From assembly GCF_019312595.1 (NCBI RefSeq), contig NZ_JAHWDQ010000001.1, positions 62,001 through 126,000 on the forward strand: a DNA stretch of 64,000 nt, in the 5' to 3' direction. Positions 10,168 to 19,073 of this stretch are shown here, one piece after another; positions within the stretch are counted from its first letter, which is position 1, and every line of letters starts with the position of its first letter. Source of the stretch: Zhongshania aquimaris (GTDB taxonomy: Bacteria > Pseudomonadota > Gammaproteobacteria > Pseudomonadales > Spongiibacteraceae). The position numbers and the translations under genes were made by a program. Below the pieces are notes generated by a model, which ran no database searches, was not told the origin of the DNA, and worked only from the letters and a program-made list of their open reading frames with translations.

Positions 10168-10347
10168 TTAGTCGTCTTTACCAGCAACAACTTTGCGACC
10201 ACGGAAAAATCCGTCCGCAGTCACATTGTGACGAAGGTGCTTTTCACCGCTAGTTTGATCAACAGATAGCGTTGCGCCAGTTAGAGCATCATGTGAACGA
10301 CGCTGACCGCGACGTGAACGGGTCACTTTACTTTTTTGAACAGCCAT
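10168..10347 (-). CDS. rpmF: 50S ribosomal protein L32
   Basis: 59-aa basic protein, translated by hand because it is short: it begins [20 protein letters not shown] and ends [10 protein letters not shown]. The N-terminus is the L32 signature. It contains no cysteine, so it is the zinc-free form of L32. It lies 26 bp after yceD and 8 bp before plsX, the conserved yceD-rpmF-plsX arrangement that links ribosome and lipid synthesis. Confidence 0.97.
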   Translation of the reverse strand: MAVQKSKVTRSRRGQRRSHDALTGATLSVDQTSGEKHLRHNVTADGFFRGRKVVAGKDD

Positions 10348-10373
10348 GGCCTAAAAATTCCTCGTACTAAAGA

Positions 10374-10895
10374 TTAATCGCGGGGCTTTAATTGCCCCAA
10401 TATAGCAAACGGCTTCTCACCTTCCTCTATGTCGCTAACCACCTCAACCGGCTCTGGCTCAGGTATAAATTCGCGACACTCTTCGTCATGAAAGCTGACA
10501 AAGGGAGTATTTATGATTAACTCTTCTTGCAGCAAATCAGCGAGCACTAGACTTTCCTCTTCCAAAATCAAAGGATCCAATGATTTTGGCAGCGCCTTGG
10601 CCTGCTCATCCGTCCACACGATAGCTAAATTAAATTCAGCTTCAATGCATATAGGCATTGGGTTTAAGCAGCGCTGACAAATAACTTCAACCTGCGCAAC
10701 CGCATTACCTTGTATACACTTAAACCCCTGCTCATCTCGAAAAAAGCGCAAATCAACGTCTACCGAACCGCTATTATTGGCGAGACCGGCAACGAAAAGA
10801 TCGAGGCCATCAACTTGTCGATAAGCATGAATCTCCATGCCTGACGCAACAAATTTACGAGCATCAACAAACTTGGGCAGGGGCTGTCTTTGCAT
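10374..10895 (-). CDS. yceD: YceD family protein (DUF177, 23S rRNA accumulation factor)
   Basis: Conserved partner of rpmF; E. coli YceD has been linked to 23S rRNA processing. Motifs seen: a CQRC pair in VEVICQRCLNP and the acidic tail LVLADLLQEELIINTPFVSF followed by a conserved Cys/Glu cluster. I choose ATG 10895 (MQRQPLPKFVDARK), which aligns with the E. coli N-terminus and gives 173 aa; a GTG at 10922 would add nine residues. Neither has a strong ribosome-binding site. Confidence 0.9.
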   Translation of the reverse strand: MQRQPLPKFVDARKFVASGMEIHAYRQVDGLDLFVAGLANNSGSVDVDLRFFRDEQGFKCIQGNAVAQVEVICQRCLNPMPICIEAEFNLAIVWTDEQAKALPKSLDPLILEEESLVLADLLQEELIINTPFVSFHDEECREFIPEPEPVEVVSDIEEGEKPFAILGQLKPRD

Positions 10896-11077
10896 AGGCG
10901 CGCAATCATAGGGACTTCGCACACTATTGTCAAAGCAAAAACACCCGTATTATTGGGGGCTTAGCGGCAAAAAGCACTATACCTTGTGCCTAAGCCTATA
11001 AAATCACCAACGTAGCCCCACGATGCAAACAATCGCATGCACAAACCCGCCCCCTATCACTACGGAAACCATAATCG

Positions 11078-11677
11078 ATGCACCCAAATGGCCAGACTCC
11101 AGCAAACCTAATACTAGCATCAAGCTCGCAATACCGACTGAGACTTCTCAATCAAATTGGCTTGAACCCAATATGTATTGCACCAGAGATCGACGAGACG
11201 GCACACCCTCACGAGCACGCTATCACAATCGCAACAAGACTAAGCGAAGAAAAGGCCCGCGCCGTAGCAGTAAACCAGAGCAACGCACTTATTATAGCCG
11301 GCGACCAAGTCTGCGATGTCAATGGTGTAATTCTAGGTAAACCGGGAAATGCAGGGCGCGCAAAACAACAACTAGAGCACTGCTCTGGTCAGGAAGTTAT
11401 ATTTCATACTGGACTATGCGTATTTAATACCGCCACAAATACAATGCACCGCCATACCGAAAAGGTGTTAGTGCATTTCAGGCATTTAAGCGATCGAGAA
11501 ATCGACAGCTATATAAAGAAGGAGCCGGCCTTTGATTGCGCAGGCAGCTTTAAAATGGAGGGGCTGGGTATAAGCCTATTCAGCAGCATCCGCAGTGACG
11601 ACCCCAACTCATTAATCGGACTCCCCCTGATTAAACTTTGCGAGTTTCTGAGACTGGAGGGCCTTGCAATTATTTAA
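11078..11677 (+). CDS. yceF: Maf-like nucleoside triphosphate pyrophosphatase (YceF type)
   Basis: House-cleaning enzyme that hydrolyses modified nucleotides; the YceF branch prefers m7GTP. 199 aa: LILASSSQYRLRLL at the N-terminus, EIDETAHPHE, AGDQVCDVNG with the catalytic acid, LGKPGNAG, and AGSFKMEGLGISLF, which is diagnostic for YceF rather than YhdE. It is divergent from yceD and convergent with the HAD gene. The ATG has a weak ribosome-binding site. Confidence 0.93.
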   Translation: MHPNGQTPANLILASSSQYRLRLLNQIGLNPICIAPEIDETAHPHEHAITIATRLSEEKARAVAVNQSNALIIAGDQVCDVNGVILGKPGNAGRAKQQLEHCSGQEVIFHTGLCVFNTATNTMHRHTEKVLVHFRHLSDREIDSYIKKEPAFDCAGSFKMEGLGISLFSSIRSDDPNSLIGLPLIKLCEFLRLEGLAII

Positions 11678-11690
11678 TCCCCGATTCAGC

Positions 11691-12335
11691 CTACTGATGA
11701 ATACCAACCAAGGGCAGCAGCATAGCGAATTCATCTAACACCGACAGCGGTTCCCAGCGCAGCAGCCGCTCTATACTGTGAGCACCGTAAGAAACCCCCA
11801 CGCTCGGCATGGCAATTCGACTTGCCATCTCCAAATCGTACTCGGTATCACCTACCATAATCGCGTCACGGGGGCTTATTGCCAGCTCGGTGCACAATTG
11901 ATGAAGCATAAGCGGATCTGGTTTCGATGCAGTCTCATCTGCACAGCGACTCGCGCTAAACAATCCACTAATCTCCAAACCCGCAAACACCCGATCAAGC
12001 CCCCTGCGACTCTTGCCTGTGGCAACACACAAATCGTGCCCAGCAGCCTTTAGGTCGAATAAGGTTTCTTCAACACCTGGGAACAATTGGCATGGCTGCT
12101 TATCCGCCTCAATAAAGCACGCCACATAGCACCCACGCATTGCCTCCACACCAGCTTTGTCGAGTTCGGGATAGAGCATGGCGATAGCCAAGCTTAATTC
12201 AAGGCCAATAATATTGCGTATTTCGTCTGCCGAGCAGACCGGAACGCCGAAATCTCTAGCGCCCTGCTGCATGCAAAAAACGATCTTATCACTGGAGTCT
12301 AAAATCGTCCCATCCCAATCAAAAATTATAAGCAT
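11691..12335 (-). CDS. HAD-IA family phosphatase (Gph-like)
   Basis: 214-aa haloacid dehalogenase hydrolase. Motif I DWDGTILDSSD (Asp nucleophile at residues 5-7), motif II VATGKSRRGLD, motif III lysine in ETASKPDPLML, motif IV VGDTEYDLEMA, with an alpha-helical cap between. It resembles phosphoglycolate-phosphatase-like enzymes; the substrate cannot be read from sequence. It overlaps the rluC stop by one base (TAATG), so the two are cotranscribed. The same rluC-HAD pairing is common in gammaproteobacteria. Confidence 0.9.
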   Translation of the reverse strand: MLIIFDWDGTILDSSDKIVFCMQQGARDFGVPVCSADEIRNIIGLELSLAIAMLYPELDKAGVEAMRGCYVACFIEADKQPCQLFPGVEETLFDLKAAGHDLCVATGKSRRGLDRVFAGLEISGLFSASRCADETASKPDPLMLHQLCTELAISPRDAIMVGDTEYDLEMASRIAMPSVGVSYGAHSIERLLRWEPLSVLDEFAMLLPLVGIHQ

Positions 12336-13288
12336 TACAATTCACTACCAGCACTATCTAATATTTTTTCTAATTCACTAGGGAGTGGCGCTTTCACATC
12401 GACACGCCGCCCATCAAGCGTAAAAGAAAGGGAATGCGCATGAAGAAACAGGCGCTTCAAGCCGAGCTGCTTGAAATGCGCATTCGCTCCATCATCGCCG
12501 TATTTGTCGTCACCTAAAATTGGGTAACCCGCGTATTGGCAATGGACGCGAATTTGATGCGTCCTACCGGTGATTGGCTTCGCCTCAATTAAACTTGCAC
12601 CCGCCACCCTTTTTATCAGCGTGAATTCAGTGAGCGATTTCTTACCGTCTAGCTCGACGCGCACCATACGCTCACCGGAGTTAAGTACATTTTTTTGCAG
12701 CGGCGCGTTCACTTGCTGTTTACGCACCGGCCACTTACCCGCGACCAAGGCCAAATAACGCTTATCGACCCCTTTGCGAGCCTTTAACAGCTCGTGCAAC
12801 TGCTTTAACACACTGCGCTTCTTCGCAACCATCACACAGCCGGAGGTATCTCTGTCCAAGCGGTGCACCAACTCCAAGCTCCGCTGATCTGGATACATTT
12901 GCCGCAGAGCCTCAATCAGACCGAGGGATATGCCACTTCCGCCATGCACCGCGAGTCCAGAAGGTTTATTGATAATAATTAAGCCATCATCTTCGTATAA
13001 AATAGCCGACCGCAAACTCGAATCAAGCCCACCAGGGACGACAACCCCCTCCCTAACCGCAACCCGAACAGGCGGCACGCGCACCACATCGCCAAAGGCC
13101 AGCTTTTGATCCGGTTTTACTCTCGATTTATTCAGCCGCACTTCGCCACGGCGCAATAAGTTATAAATCCGTGACTTAGGGACGCCTTTTAATTCTCTCA
13201 TTAAGAAATTATCGATACGCTGACCCGCATAATCAGCGTCGACAGTCACCAAGCGCACAGTCGGATTGATGACAGATTCTGAACTCAC
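12335..13288 (-). CDS. rluC: 23S rRNA pseudouridine synthase RluC
   Basis: Isomerises uridines in 23S rRNA (955/2504/2580 in E. coli). 317 aa with an N-terminal S4 RNA-binding domain (about residues 20-75) and an RsuA/RluA catalytic domain; D145 in VHRLDRDTSG is the catalytic aspartate. ITGRTHQIRVHCQYAGYPILGDDKYG is split here as its two halves TGRTHQIRVH and YPILGDDKYG. GTG start. Divergent from rne, as in pseudomonads and enterics. Confidence 0.95.
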   Translation of the reverse strand: MSSESVINPTVRLVTVDADYAGQRIDNFLMRELKGVPKSRIYNLLRRGEVRLNKSRVKPDQKLAFGDVVRVPPVRVAVREGVVVPGGLDSSLRSAILYEDDGLIIINKPSGLAVHGGSGISLGLIEALRQMYPDQRSLELVHRLDRDTSGCVMVAKKRSVLKQLHELLKARKGVDKRYLALVAGKWPVRKQQVNAPLQKNVLNSGERMVRVELDGKKSLTEFTLIKRVAGASLIEAKPITGRTHQIRVHCQYAGYPILGDDKYGDDGANAHFKQLGLKRLFLHAHSLSFTLDGRRVDVKAPLPSELEKILDSAGSEL

Positions 13289-13306
13289 TTACACTCCCGT
13301 AACTCA

Positions 13307-13335
13307 TTGAGTTAGTTATTGAATACTGATATAGT
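13307..13335 (+). promoter_or_regulatory. Sigma70 promoter of rne
   Basis: TTGAGT (13307-13312) and TATAGT (13330-13335) are separated by exactly 17 bp, matching the -35 at 4 of 6 and the -10 at 5 of 6. The predicted start near 13342 leaves an untranslated leader of about 477 nt before the rne ATG. Confidence 0.75.
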
Positions 13336-13341
13336 CGCCCG

Positions 13342-13818
13342 GTAGTTACCGGGTCCGGTTCCCGCCACAGCATGGCTGTGACGTGAGGGAAGACCGCCGG
13401 CCATCTACTAAGGTAAAGACTGCGGTTTCACGCATAGCCTTATTTCCATCAGTGAATAGCAGTGTACCGGCGGCATTCTAACGTAGTGTCGGTACATTAA
13501 TTAATAGTACTGCCGATATTTGTTTACACCACGGCTGTGAAAGAACTCTGAGAAAGCGACGTAAAGAACGTTACCAATACTGGCGCAGTGTATACGCGCC
13601 CAACAGTAATAGATGAAAGACGCCCAGCGCGGGACTGTTAAATCACACCCCCAGCGAACTGGAATATAAGGGCCAGGTTGTAGGCCACACTGATGTACCC
13701 GTGCAGCGCAGCATTTACAGTGCCGCACCCACAAGGTAATGCAGCGTACATCAGAACGCTTGAAGATGCTCGATCGCACGAGTGGCGCGACAAATCCCGG
13801 CTTTTGGGATTTTAGCTC
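13342..13818 (+). promoter_or_regulatory. Long structured 5' leader of rne (candidate autoregulatory RNA)
   Basis: The 530-bp rluC-rne gap has no convincing gene. It carries nested inverted repeats: CCCGG/CCGGG around 13338-13353; GGTTCCC (13357-13363) facing GGGAAGACC (13387-13395), enclosing a CACAGC/GCTGTG hairpin (13366-13380); and a GTACCG...CGGTAC pair near 13463-13497. In E. coli RNase E represses its own mRNA through a structured leader, and a separate leader motif is known upstream of rne in Pseudomonas; equivalence here is inferred. A 92-codon minus-strand frame at 13501-13779 lacks coding features. Confidence 0.6.
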
Positions 13819-16626
13819 ATGAAAAGAATGCTTATTAATGCAACTCAGCCAGAAGAGTTGCGCGTTGCCCTCGTAGATGGCCAGCGCTTATTTGATCTGG
13901 ATATAGAAAACCGCACCCGCGTACAAAAGAAAGCCAACGTCTATAAAGGGACTATTACCCGTGTAGAACCAAGCCTAGAGGCCGCATTTGTTGATTTTGG
14001 TGCTGAGCGTCACGGTTTCCTCCCCCTCAAAGAAATTTCTAAAGAATACTTCTACCGCAACCCATCCGATGTCAGCGGCCGCGCCAAGATCAAAGATCTG
14101 GTAAAAGAAGGCACGCAGGTCATTGTTCAAGTGGAGAAGGAAGAGCGCGGCAATAAAGGTGCCGCACTAACCACCTTTATCAGCCTAGCTGGCCGGTATA
14201 TGGTGTTAATGCCTAACAATCCTCGCGCCGGCGGCATTTCTCGCCGTATTGAAGGTGACGAACGCAGCGAATTGCGCGACGCACTCAGCTCAATAAACAT
14301 ACCCGATTCCATGGGCGTTATCGTCCGTACAGCGGGCGTTGGCCGCAGCTCTGAAGAATTACAGTGGGATTTAGACTACCTTCTACACCTGTGGTCTGCG
14401 ATCAAGCAAGCCTCTGAAGAGCGCAAAGCGCCCATCCTGATTTTGCAAGAGAGCAACGTGATTATTCGCGCTATTCGCGACTATTTACGCGACGATATAG
14501 ACCAAGTTCTGATTGATGCCGAAGAGTCCTACAACGAAGCCATGCACTTTGTTGAGCAGGTCATGCCGCACTTCAAAAGCAAGATCAAACTTTATAAAGA
14601 CCAAGTCCCGCTATTTAATCGCTACCAAATAGAAAGCCAGATCGAATCCGCCTTCCAGCGCGAAGTACAGCTACCCTCTGGCGGCTCAATAGTCATTGAC
14701 CCGACCGAGGCCTTGGTTTCCATTGACATCAACTCCGCCCGCGCCACCAAAGGCGGCGATATCGAAGAAACCGCGCTGCAAACCAATTTGGAAGCAGCTG
14801 ATGAAATTGCGCGTCAGTTACGTTTGCGCGATATCGGCGGCCTCATCGTCGTCGACTTTATCGACATGCTAGCGGCTAAAAATCAGCGCGAAGTCGAAAA
14901 TCGCGTACGCGATGCCATGGAGCCAGACCGCGCACGTATTCAAATCGGCCGTATTTCGCGCTTCGGCTTGCTCGAAATGTCCCGTCAACGCCTTCGCCCT
15001 TCACTCGGTGAAACCAGCGCAAAGGTTTGTCCACGCTGCAGCGGCCAAGGCACTATTCGCGATACCAACTCATTGGCACTATCGATTCTTCGCCTAGTTG
15101 AAGAAGAGGCCAATAAAGAGAAAAGCGCCGAAATTCGCGTTATCGTACCCGTCAATGTTGCGTCATATTTATTAAACGAAAAGCGCACAGCGATATATGA
15201 TGTAGAGCAGCGCAGCGGTGTCCGCGTAGTCGTGATCCCAACCCCCGCACTAGATACACCGCATTTTGAAGTAATGCGTTTACGCGAAAGCGATATTGGC
15301 GACGAAAAAGAAATCAGCTACAAAATTGTTTCCGAAATGGAAGCTCAGGCAGAAGCGCTGGATGAAGTTACCTCAAGCGCGCCGATAGCAGCGGCCGTTG
15401 TTCGCACCTTAGCCCCCAAAGGCCCAGCACCTGTGGCAGCGGCAAGTAGCGAAAAAACGCAAGTAGAAAGCAAAAGCACAACAGAAAGCAGCGAAGGCTT
15501 CTTTAGCAAATTAGCCAAGTCACTGAGCGGATTATTTAAATCCGCAGAGCCTGAGCCAGAACCTGAGCCAACACCGGCGCCGCGGCCTCGCAGCAGCAAT
15601 AATAATCGCAGCAACAACCGCTCGGGTAACAGAAATAACAACCGTGGTGGCCGCAACCGCCGCAATCCAGATCAACGTGAGCGCACACCCCGCGACGACA
15701 ACCGAGTCACTGATAATCGCGGCAACAAGGCAGAAAGCAGCCCTGCGCCTGAAACAGTGACTGGCAGCGATGCAGCTAGCCCTGAGCAAAATCCGGCAAC
15801 TGAGAATGGCAATCGCCCTAAACGCCGCCCAGGGAACCGCAAGCCGCGCAACTCTCAGGAGCGTAAGCGTACGCCCGCGCCAGTATCAGAAGAAAATTCA
15901 GCGACAGATCAAGCTAGCGCCGACAGCCAGACAGTAATCAACGACACGCCCGCCACCGGCGAACAAGAAAACAAGAGGCCAAACCGCAACGCAAACCGCT
16001 CACGCGGCCAGGCAAATACCGACGCACGGGCTGAAGTTAGCGACGCTCCGGCAAGCTCAGCTACCGAGACAAGTAATGCAACACCGACGGCCGAAGATAC
16101 TAAGCCGGTAAAAAGCGTAAGCACAGATACTCTTGCGCAGACTGAAGCTAAAGCCAACGAAGTCGCAAAAGAGGACACACCCGCAACTCAGCCCCCAGCT
16201 GAGTCGCAAGCACCTTCCGAGCCACAAACGCCTTCAGAGCCACAGGCAGCGGAAGAATCAACTGCAAGCCCAATAGCTGAAAGTACAGCTACTGAGGAAT
16301 CAGCAGCGATTGCCGTTGTAAAAGAAGAAACAGTCGCTGAAGCAGCTCCCGCCGGAGAAAAAGCACCTGTCGCCGAAGAAGCAAAAGAACCTGCGCCCAA
16401 ACCTGCCCCTGCGAAAGCGGCTGAGCCCGTGAGTACCGCTACGGTAGAAAAAGTGAAACCGGTTGGACGCGCAGCCAATGATCCGCGTATCGCACCAAAA
16501 CCGGTTCAGAACTTACAGATTACCACTGCCAAGCCAACACCACCGGTACTTGATGGCGCCATTATGGCTCTGCCAGATCCAAGCCGTCCAAAATTACCAC
16601 GGGCGGTTAACGATCCACGCAACTGA
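13819..16626 (+). CDS. rne: Ribonuclease E
   Basis: Endonuclease and scaffold of the RNA degradosome, 935 aa. The catalytic half opens [10 protein letters not shown], then an S1 domain (about 35-125), the RNase H-like/5'-sensor region and DNase I-like acids in SIDINSA and VVDFIDM; the Zn-link CPRC sits at C404/C407. After about residue 520 the protein is low-complexity: a possible membrane-binding amphipathic stretch ([16 protein letters not shown]), an Arg/Asn-rich RNA-binding segment (about 595-640), Pro/Glu/Ala-rich linkers with SEPQ repeats, and two NDPR motifs at 887-890 and 931-934. No clear ribosome-binding site is visible. Confidence 0.98.
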   Translation: MKRMLINATQPEELRVALVDGQRLFDLDIENRTRVQKKANVYKGTITRVEPSLEAAFVDFGAERHGFLPLKEISKEYFYRNPSDVSGRAKIKDLVKEGTQVIVQVEKEERGNKGAALTTFISLAGRYMVLMPNNPRAGGISRRIEGDERSELRDALSSINIPDSMGVIVRTAGVGRSSEELQWDLDYLLHLWSAIKQASEERKAPILILQESNVIIRAIRDYLRDDIDQVLIDAEESYNEAMHFVEQVMPHFKSKIKLYKDQVPLFNRYQIESQIESAFQREVQLPSGGSIVIDPTEALVSIDINSARATKGGDIEETALQTNLEAADEIARQLRLRDIGGLIVVDFIDMLAAKNQREVENRVRDAMEPDRARIQIGRISRFGLLEMSRQRLRPSLGETSAKVCPRCSGQGTIRDTNSLALSILRLVEEEANKEKSAEIRVIVPVNVASYLLNEKRTAIYDVEQRSGVRVVVIPTPALDTPHFEVMRLRESDIGDEKEISYKIVSEMEAQAEALDEVTSSAPIAAAVVRTLAPKGPAPVAAASSEKTQVESKSTTESSEGFFSKLAKSLSGLFKSAEPEPEPEPTPAPRPRSSNNNRSNNRSGNRNNNRGGRNRRNPDQRERTPRDDNRVTDNRGNKAESSPAPETVTGSDAASPEQNPATENGNRPKRRPGNRKPRNSQERKRTPAPVSEENSATDQASADSQTVINDTPATGEQENKRPNRNANRSRGQANTDARAEVSDAPASSATETSNATPTAEDTKPVKSVSTDTLAQTEAKANEVAKEDTPATQPPAESQAPSEPQTPSEPQAAEESTASPIAESTATEESAAIAVVKEETVAEAAPAGEKAPVAEEAKEPAPKPAPAKAAEPVSTATVEKVKPVGRAANDPRIAPKPVQNLQITTAKPTPPVLDGAIMALPDPSRPKLPRAVNDPRN

Positions 16627-16654
16627 AGCCAGCACTCTTTAAAGGAGTAAACGT

Positions 16655-16683
16655 AAGCCCAGCTAAAACGCTGGGCTTTTTTT
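16655..16683 (+). terminator. Rho-independent terminator of rne
   Basis: AAGCCCAGC (16655-16663) pairs perfectly with GCTGGGCTT (16670-16678) across a six-base loop, followed by a T run to 16683. It starts 29 bp after the rne stop. Confidence 0.9.
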
Positions 16684-16746
16684 GCCTAAATTTTATCCAA
16701 TCAGAACGTCATCAAACTGATTTATAAGTCTTTTTTATAATACTGC

Positions 16747-16774
16747 TTGTTTCGCTAAACAAGCTATGTATAAT
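16747..16774 (+). promoter_or_regulatory. Probable promoter of tRNA-Ser
   Basis: TTGTTT (16747-16752) and a consensus TATAAT (16769-16774) are spaced by 16 bp. The predicted start lies about 7 nt before the mature tRNA 5' end. Confidence 0.65.
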
Positions 16775-16787
16775 TCGCAACTGCTGC

Positions 16788-16877
16788 GGAGGGGTGGCAG
16801 AGTGGTCGATTGCACCGGTCTTGAAAACCGGCGTTGGTTTATCCCAACCCAGGGTTCAAATCCCTGCCCCTCCGCCA
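16788..16877 (+). tRNA. tRNA-Ser (anticodon TGA)
   Basis: 90-nt class II tRNA. The acceptor stem GGAGGGG pairs with CCCCTCC, the discriminator is G, and CCA is encoded. The anticodon loop CTTGAAA sits on a CCGGT/ACCGG stem, and a long variable arm follows, as expected for serine. Confidence 0.97.
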
Positions 16878-16985
16878 CTTTATCCCCATTCTCGTATCCT
16901 CCGATCTTTCTTTGCAAGTCACTCCACACCCAGTATGATATGCCTTCGGTATCAGAATTTTATTTGGCAATTAACGGAGTAAGAC

Positions 16986-17657
16986 ATGCAAGATAAATCA
17001 GTTTTTCAGACACACGCGGGATCAATGCCTGCGCTGGAAACGAGCAAGGTACTTCGCAATACATACCTATTACTAGGCATGACTCTGGTAACTAGCGCAA
17101 TGTGCGCCGGCCTGGCGATGGCAATGAACATCGGCCACGGTACCGGTCTTGTGCTATCCATTCTCGGCTTTGTTATGCTTTTCGTGGTGCACAAAACAGC
17201 AGACTCTAGCAAAGGCATCGTCGCCATATTTGTGTTCACTGGTTTATTGGGCGCTGCGCTTGGGCCCATGCTAAAAGCCTATTTAGCGCTACCAAACGGC
17301 GGTGAGCTTGTTATGCAAGCGCTCGGCGGCACGGCCTTGGTATTTTTTGGTTTGTCGGCATATGTATTGACGACTCGTAAGGACTTCTCCTTCCTTGGCG
17401 GCTTCTTGATGATCGGCCTGCTAGTTATCGTCGTCGCGAGCATTGCAAACCTGTTCTTTCAAGTGCCTGCGGCATCTCTGGCGATATCTGCAGCTGCTGT
17501 ATTTATTATGTCTGGCCTTATTTTGTTTGATACGAGCCGCATTATTCACGGCGGCGAAACCAATTATATTCGGGCCACTGTCGCGCTATATCTAGATATT
17601 TATAACCTGTTTGTTCACCTCTTACACTTATTAGGTGTTTTTAGCGGCGATGACTAA
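16986..17657 (+). CDS. yccA: Bax inhibitor-1/YccA family membrane protein
   Basis: 223-aa integral inner-membrane protein with about seven hydrophobic segments and the C-terminal FDTSRIIHGGETNYIRATVALYLD motif (read here as FDTSRIIHGG and YIRATVALYLDIYN), characteristic of the BI-1 family. E. coli YccA is a substrate and modulator of the FtsH protease; some bacterial BI-1 proteins leak Ca2+. GGAG precedes the ATG. It sits directly upstream of tusDCBE, as in Pseudomonas, but a hairpin separates it from tusD. Confidence 0.92.
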   Translation: MQDKSVFQTHAGSMPALETSKVLRNTYLLLGMTLVTSAMCAGLAMAMNIGHGTGLVLSILGFVMLFVVHKTADSSKGIVAIFVFTGLLGAALGPMLKAYLALPNGGELVMQALGGTALVFFGLSAYVLTTRKDFSFLGGFLMIGLLVIVVASIANLFFQVPAASLAISAAAVFIMSGLILFDTSRIIHGGETNYIRATVALYLDIYNLFVHLLHLLGVFSGDD

Positions 17658-17687
17658 GCGCCAAAGCAATAAGTCTATGCAAACTCT

Positions 17688-17717
17688 AAAACAGAGGCTC
17701 CTATGAGCCTCTGTTTT
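17688..17717 (+). promoter_or_regulatory. Perfect 13-bp inverted repeat covering the tusD start
   Basis: AAAACAGAGGCTC (17688-17700) and GAGCCTCTGTTTT (17705-17717) are exact complements around a 4-nt loop. The tusD AGAGG ribosome-binding site lies in the left arm and the ATG (17703-17705) straddles the loop and right arm. In RNA it resembles a weak terminator (stem plus UUUU) and would also mask tusD initiation. Confidence 0.7.
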
Positions 17718-18101
17718 GCTATTCTGGTTACGGGCCAATCGTATTCAGATCAATCAAGCGCCACCGCCTTGCGATTTTGCAAAGCAGTTCTTGCACGTCA
17801 GCACCAAATTTACCGCGTTTTCTTTTTTAATGACGGCGTGCACTGTGCAAACAGTTACATCACCCCACCACAAGATGAAAAAGCCTTACCGGATCAGTGG
17901 CAACAGCTGCAGCAAGAGCACGAGCTTGACTTAGTAGTATGTGTATCAAGTGCACTTAAACGCGGCATCATCGACGAAAAAGAGGCGCAACGCTACGAGA
18001 TTGGCGGCCACAATATGGCTGAGGGATTTAGCATAGGTGGTCTTGGTCAATGGGTAGACGCCTGCATAAGCGCTGATCGCATCATAAGATTCGGGAATTA
18101 A
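17703..18101 (+). CDS. tusD: Sulfurtransferase TusD
   Basis: DsrE-like subunit of the TusBCD hexamer, which takes persulfide sulfur from TusA and hands it to TusE during 2-thiouridine synthesis in tRNA Glu/Lys/Gln. 132 aa; active cysteine C80 in LVVCVSSALKRGI, aligning with E. coli Cys78. YRVFFFNDGVHCAN and AEGFSIGGLGQW are family motifs. The start at 17703 is the only one that preserves the N-terminal strand, and it lies inside a perfect hairpin. Confidence 0.95.
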   Translation: MSLCFAILVTGQSYSDQSSATALRFCKAVLARQHQIYRVFFFNDGVHCANSYITPPQDEKALPDQWQQLQQEHELDLVVCVSSALKRGIIDEKEAQRYEIGGHNMAEGFSIGGLGQWVDACISADRIIRFGN

Positions 18102-18455
18102 ATGCACTTCCTCTATCTATTTACTCACCAAGCCTATGGGCATAGCCTAGCACGAGAGGCGCTAGATATGGCGCTAGCGACGGCGGCCTTCGACCAAAAG
18201 ATTAGCCTCGTGTTTCTACAAGATGGTATTTACCAGCTTCTTAGTAGCAAGGACGCCAGCAGCATTGAGACAAAGCCACACTGCGGGGTAATTAGTGCCC
18301 TGCCCCTGTACGACATAGAAAACATATTTTACCTAGCGACGGATCGTGACGATCGCTGCATCAATCAAGAAAGTTTACTGGCCCATGCGACTGCAATTTC
18401 ACCGTCGGATCTTCAGGCATTAATGGCTTCAGCTGATCGGATTCAGAGCTTCTAA
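18102..18455 (+). CDS. tusC: Sulfurtransferase TusC
   Basis: 117-aa DsrF-like subunit of TusBCD. FLQDGIYQLL and the general DsrE/F fold are visible; the catalytic cysteine is in TusD, not here. Its ATG follows the tusD stop with no gap, and its stop overlaps tusB by one base, so stoichiometric production is expected. Confidence 0.93.
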   Translation: MHFLYLFTHQAYGHSLAREALDMALATAAFDQKISLVFLQDGIYQLLSSKDASSIETKPHCGVISALPLYDIENIFYLATDRDDRCINQESLLAHATAISPSDLQALMASADRIQSF

Positions 18456-18718
18456 TGCGCCTACATATATTAAACAGCCCAGAGAGCCTAAGCCGATGCC
18501 AATCGCTCTTAATCGAGACGGACTCATTAATATTCATCGAGGACGCCGCCGTCTTAGCGTGCAGGCAACTCAGTGGCGTTAACGCCGACATCGCCCTGCA
18601 CGCTTTGGACGATGATCTAAAGCGAAGGGGCATTATTGCTGCCAGCAATGTAAGCGCTGTCACAATGGAAGAGTTCGTCGATTTGTGCGCAGAACATAGC
18701 CAATGTTTAAGCTGGTAA
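18455..18718 (+). CDS. tusB: Sulfurtransferase TusB
   Basis: 87-aa DsrH-like subunit of TusBCD. LHILNSPESLSRC, DSLIFIEDAAVLAC and the C-terminal FVDLCAEHSQCLSW match the family. It is translationally coupled to tusC through TAATG and precedes tusE by one base. Confidence 0.92.
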   Translation: MRLHILNSPESLSRCQSLLIETDSLIFIEDAAVLACRQLSGVNADIALHALDDDLKRRGIIAASNVSAVTMEEFVDLCAEHSQCLSW

Positions 18719-18719
18719 A

Positions 18720-19055
18720 ATGACCCACCTCGTCGTACACGGAAAAGAAATCGCCACCGACAAAGATGGCTTTTTAAAGCATTTAGACGATTGGTCGCCG
18801 GACGTCGCGGCAGCGCTAGCGGAAACTGTCGACATTCAACTGACCGACACTCACTGGGAATTGATTTCATTGGTACAAGAGTTCTACCAAAAATTTGGCC
18901 TATCCCCCGCCATGCGCCCGCTGATAAAATACGCCAAGTTCGAACTCGGTGTCGACAAAGGAAACAGCCTTTATTTCTTGCAACACTTTCCCGGCAGCCC
19001 AGCAAAAATTCTCAGCAAAGTTGCTGGCCTACCGCGACCGGACAACTGCCTCTAA
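18720..19055 (+). CDS. tusE: Sulfur carrier TusE (DsrC family)
   Basis: Receives sulfur from TusBCD and delivers it to the MnmA-tRNA complex. 111 aa. The swinging C-terminal arm ends AGLPRPDNCL with the single active cysteine C110. True DsrC of sulfur oxidisers or sulfite reducers has a second cysteine ten residues earlier; that position is not cysteine here, so this is TusE. Last gene of the contiguous tus run. Confidence 0.95.
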   Translation: MTHLVVHGKEIATDKDGFLKHLDDWSPDVAAALAETVDIQLTDTHWELISLVQEFYQKFGLSPAMRPLIKYAKFELGVDKGNSLYFLQHFPGSPAKILSKVAGLPRPDNCL

Positions 19056-19073
19056 TACAATGCGAGTATTAAC

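Noticed and set aside
13501-13779. 92-codon minus-strand frame in the rne leader
   Set aside because: Cys/Trp/Arg-rich with no family resemblance and no ribosome-binding site; it lies in a region that looks like structured RNA.
15345-16478. Several long minus-strand frames opposite rne
   Set aside because: They mirror the low-complexity Ala/Pro/Arg-rich tail of RNase E and have Leu/Ala/Ser-rich shadow composition.
18361-19005. 214-codon minus-strand frame across tusB and tusE
   Set aside because: Arg/Cys/Ser-rich antisense shadow of four well-supported plus-strand tus genes.
18720-19055. Could be DsrC of a sulfur-oxidation or sulfite-reduction pathway
   Set aside because: Only the last cysteine is present and no dsrAB or dsrEFH-type oxidation genes are seen; TusE fits.
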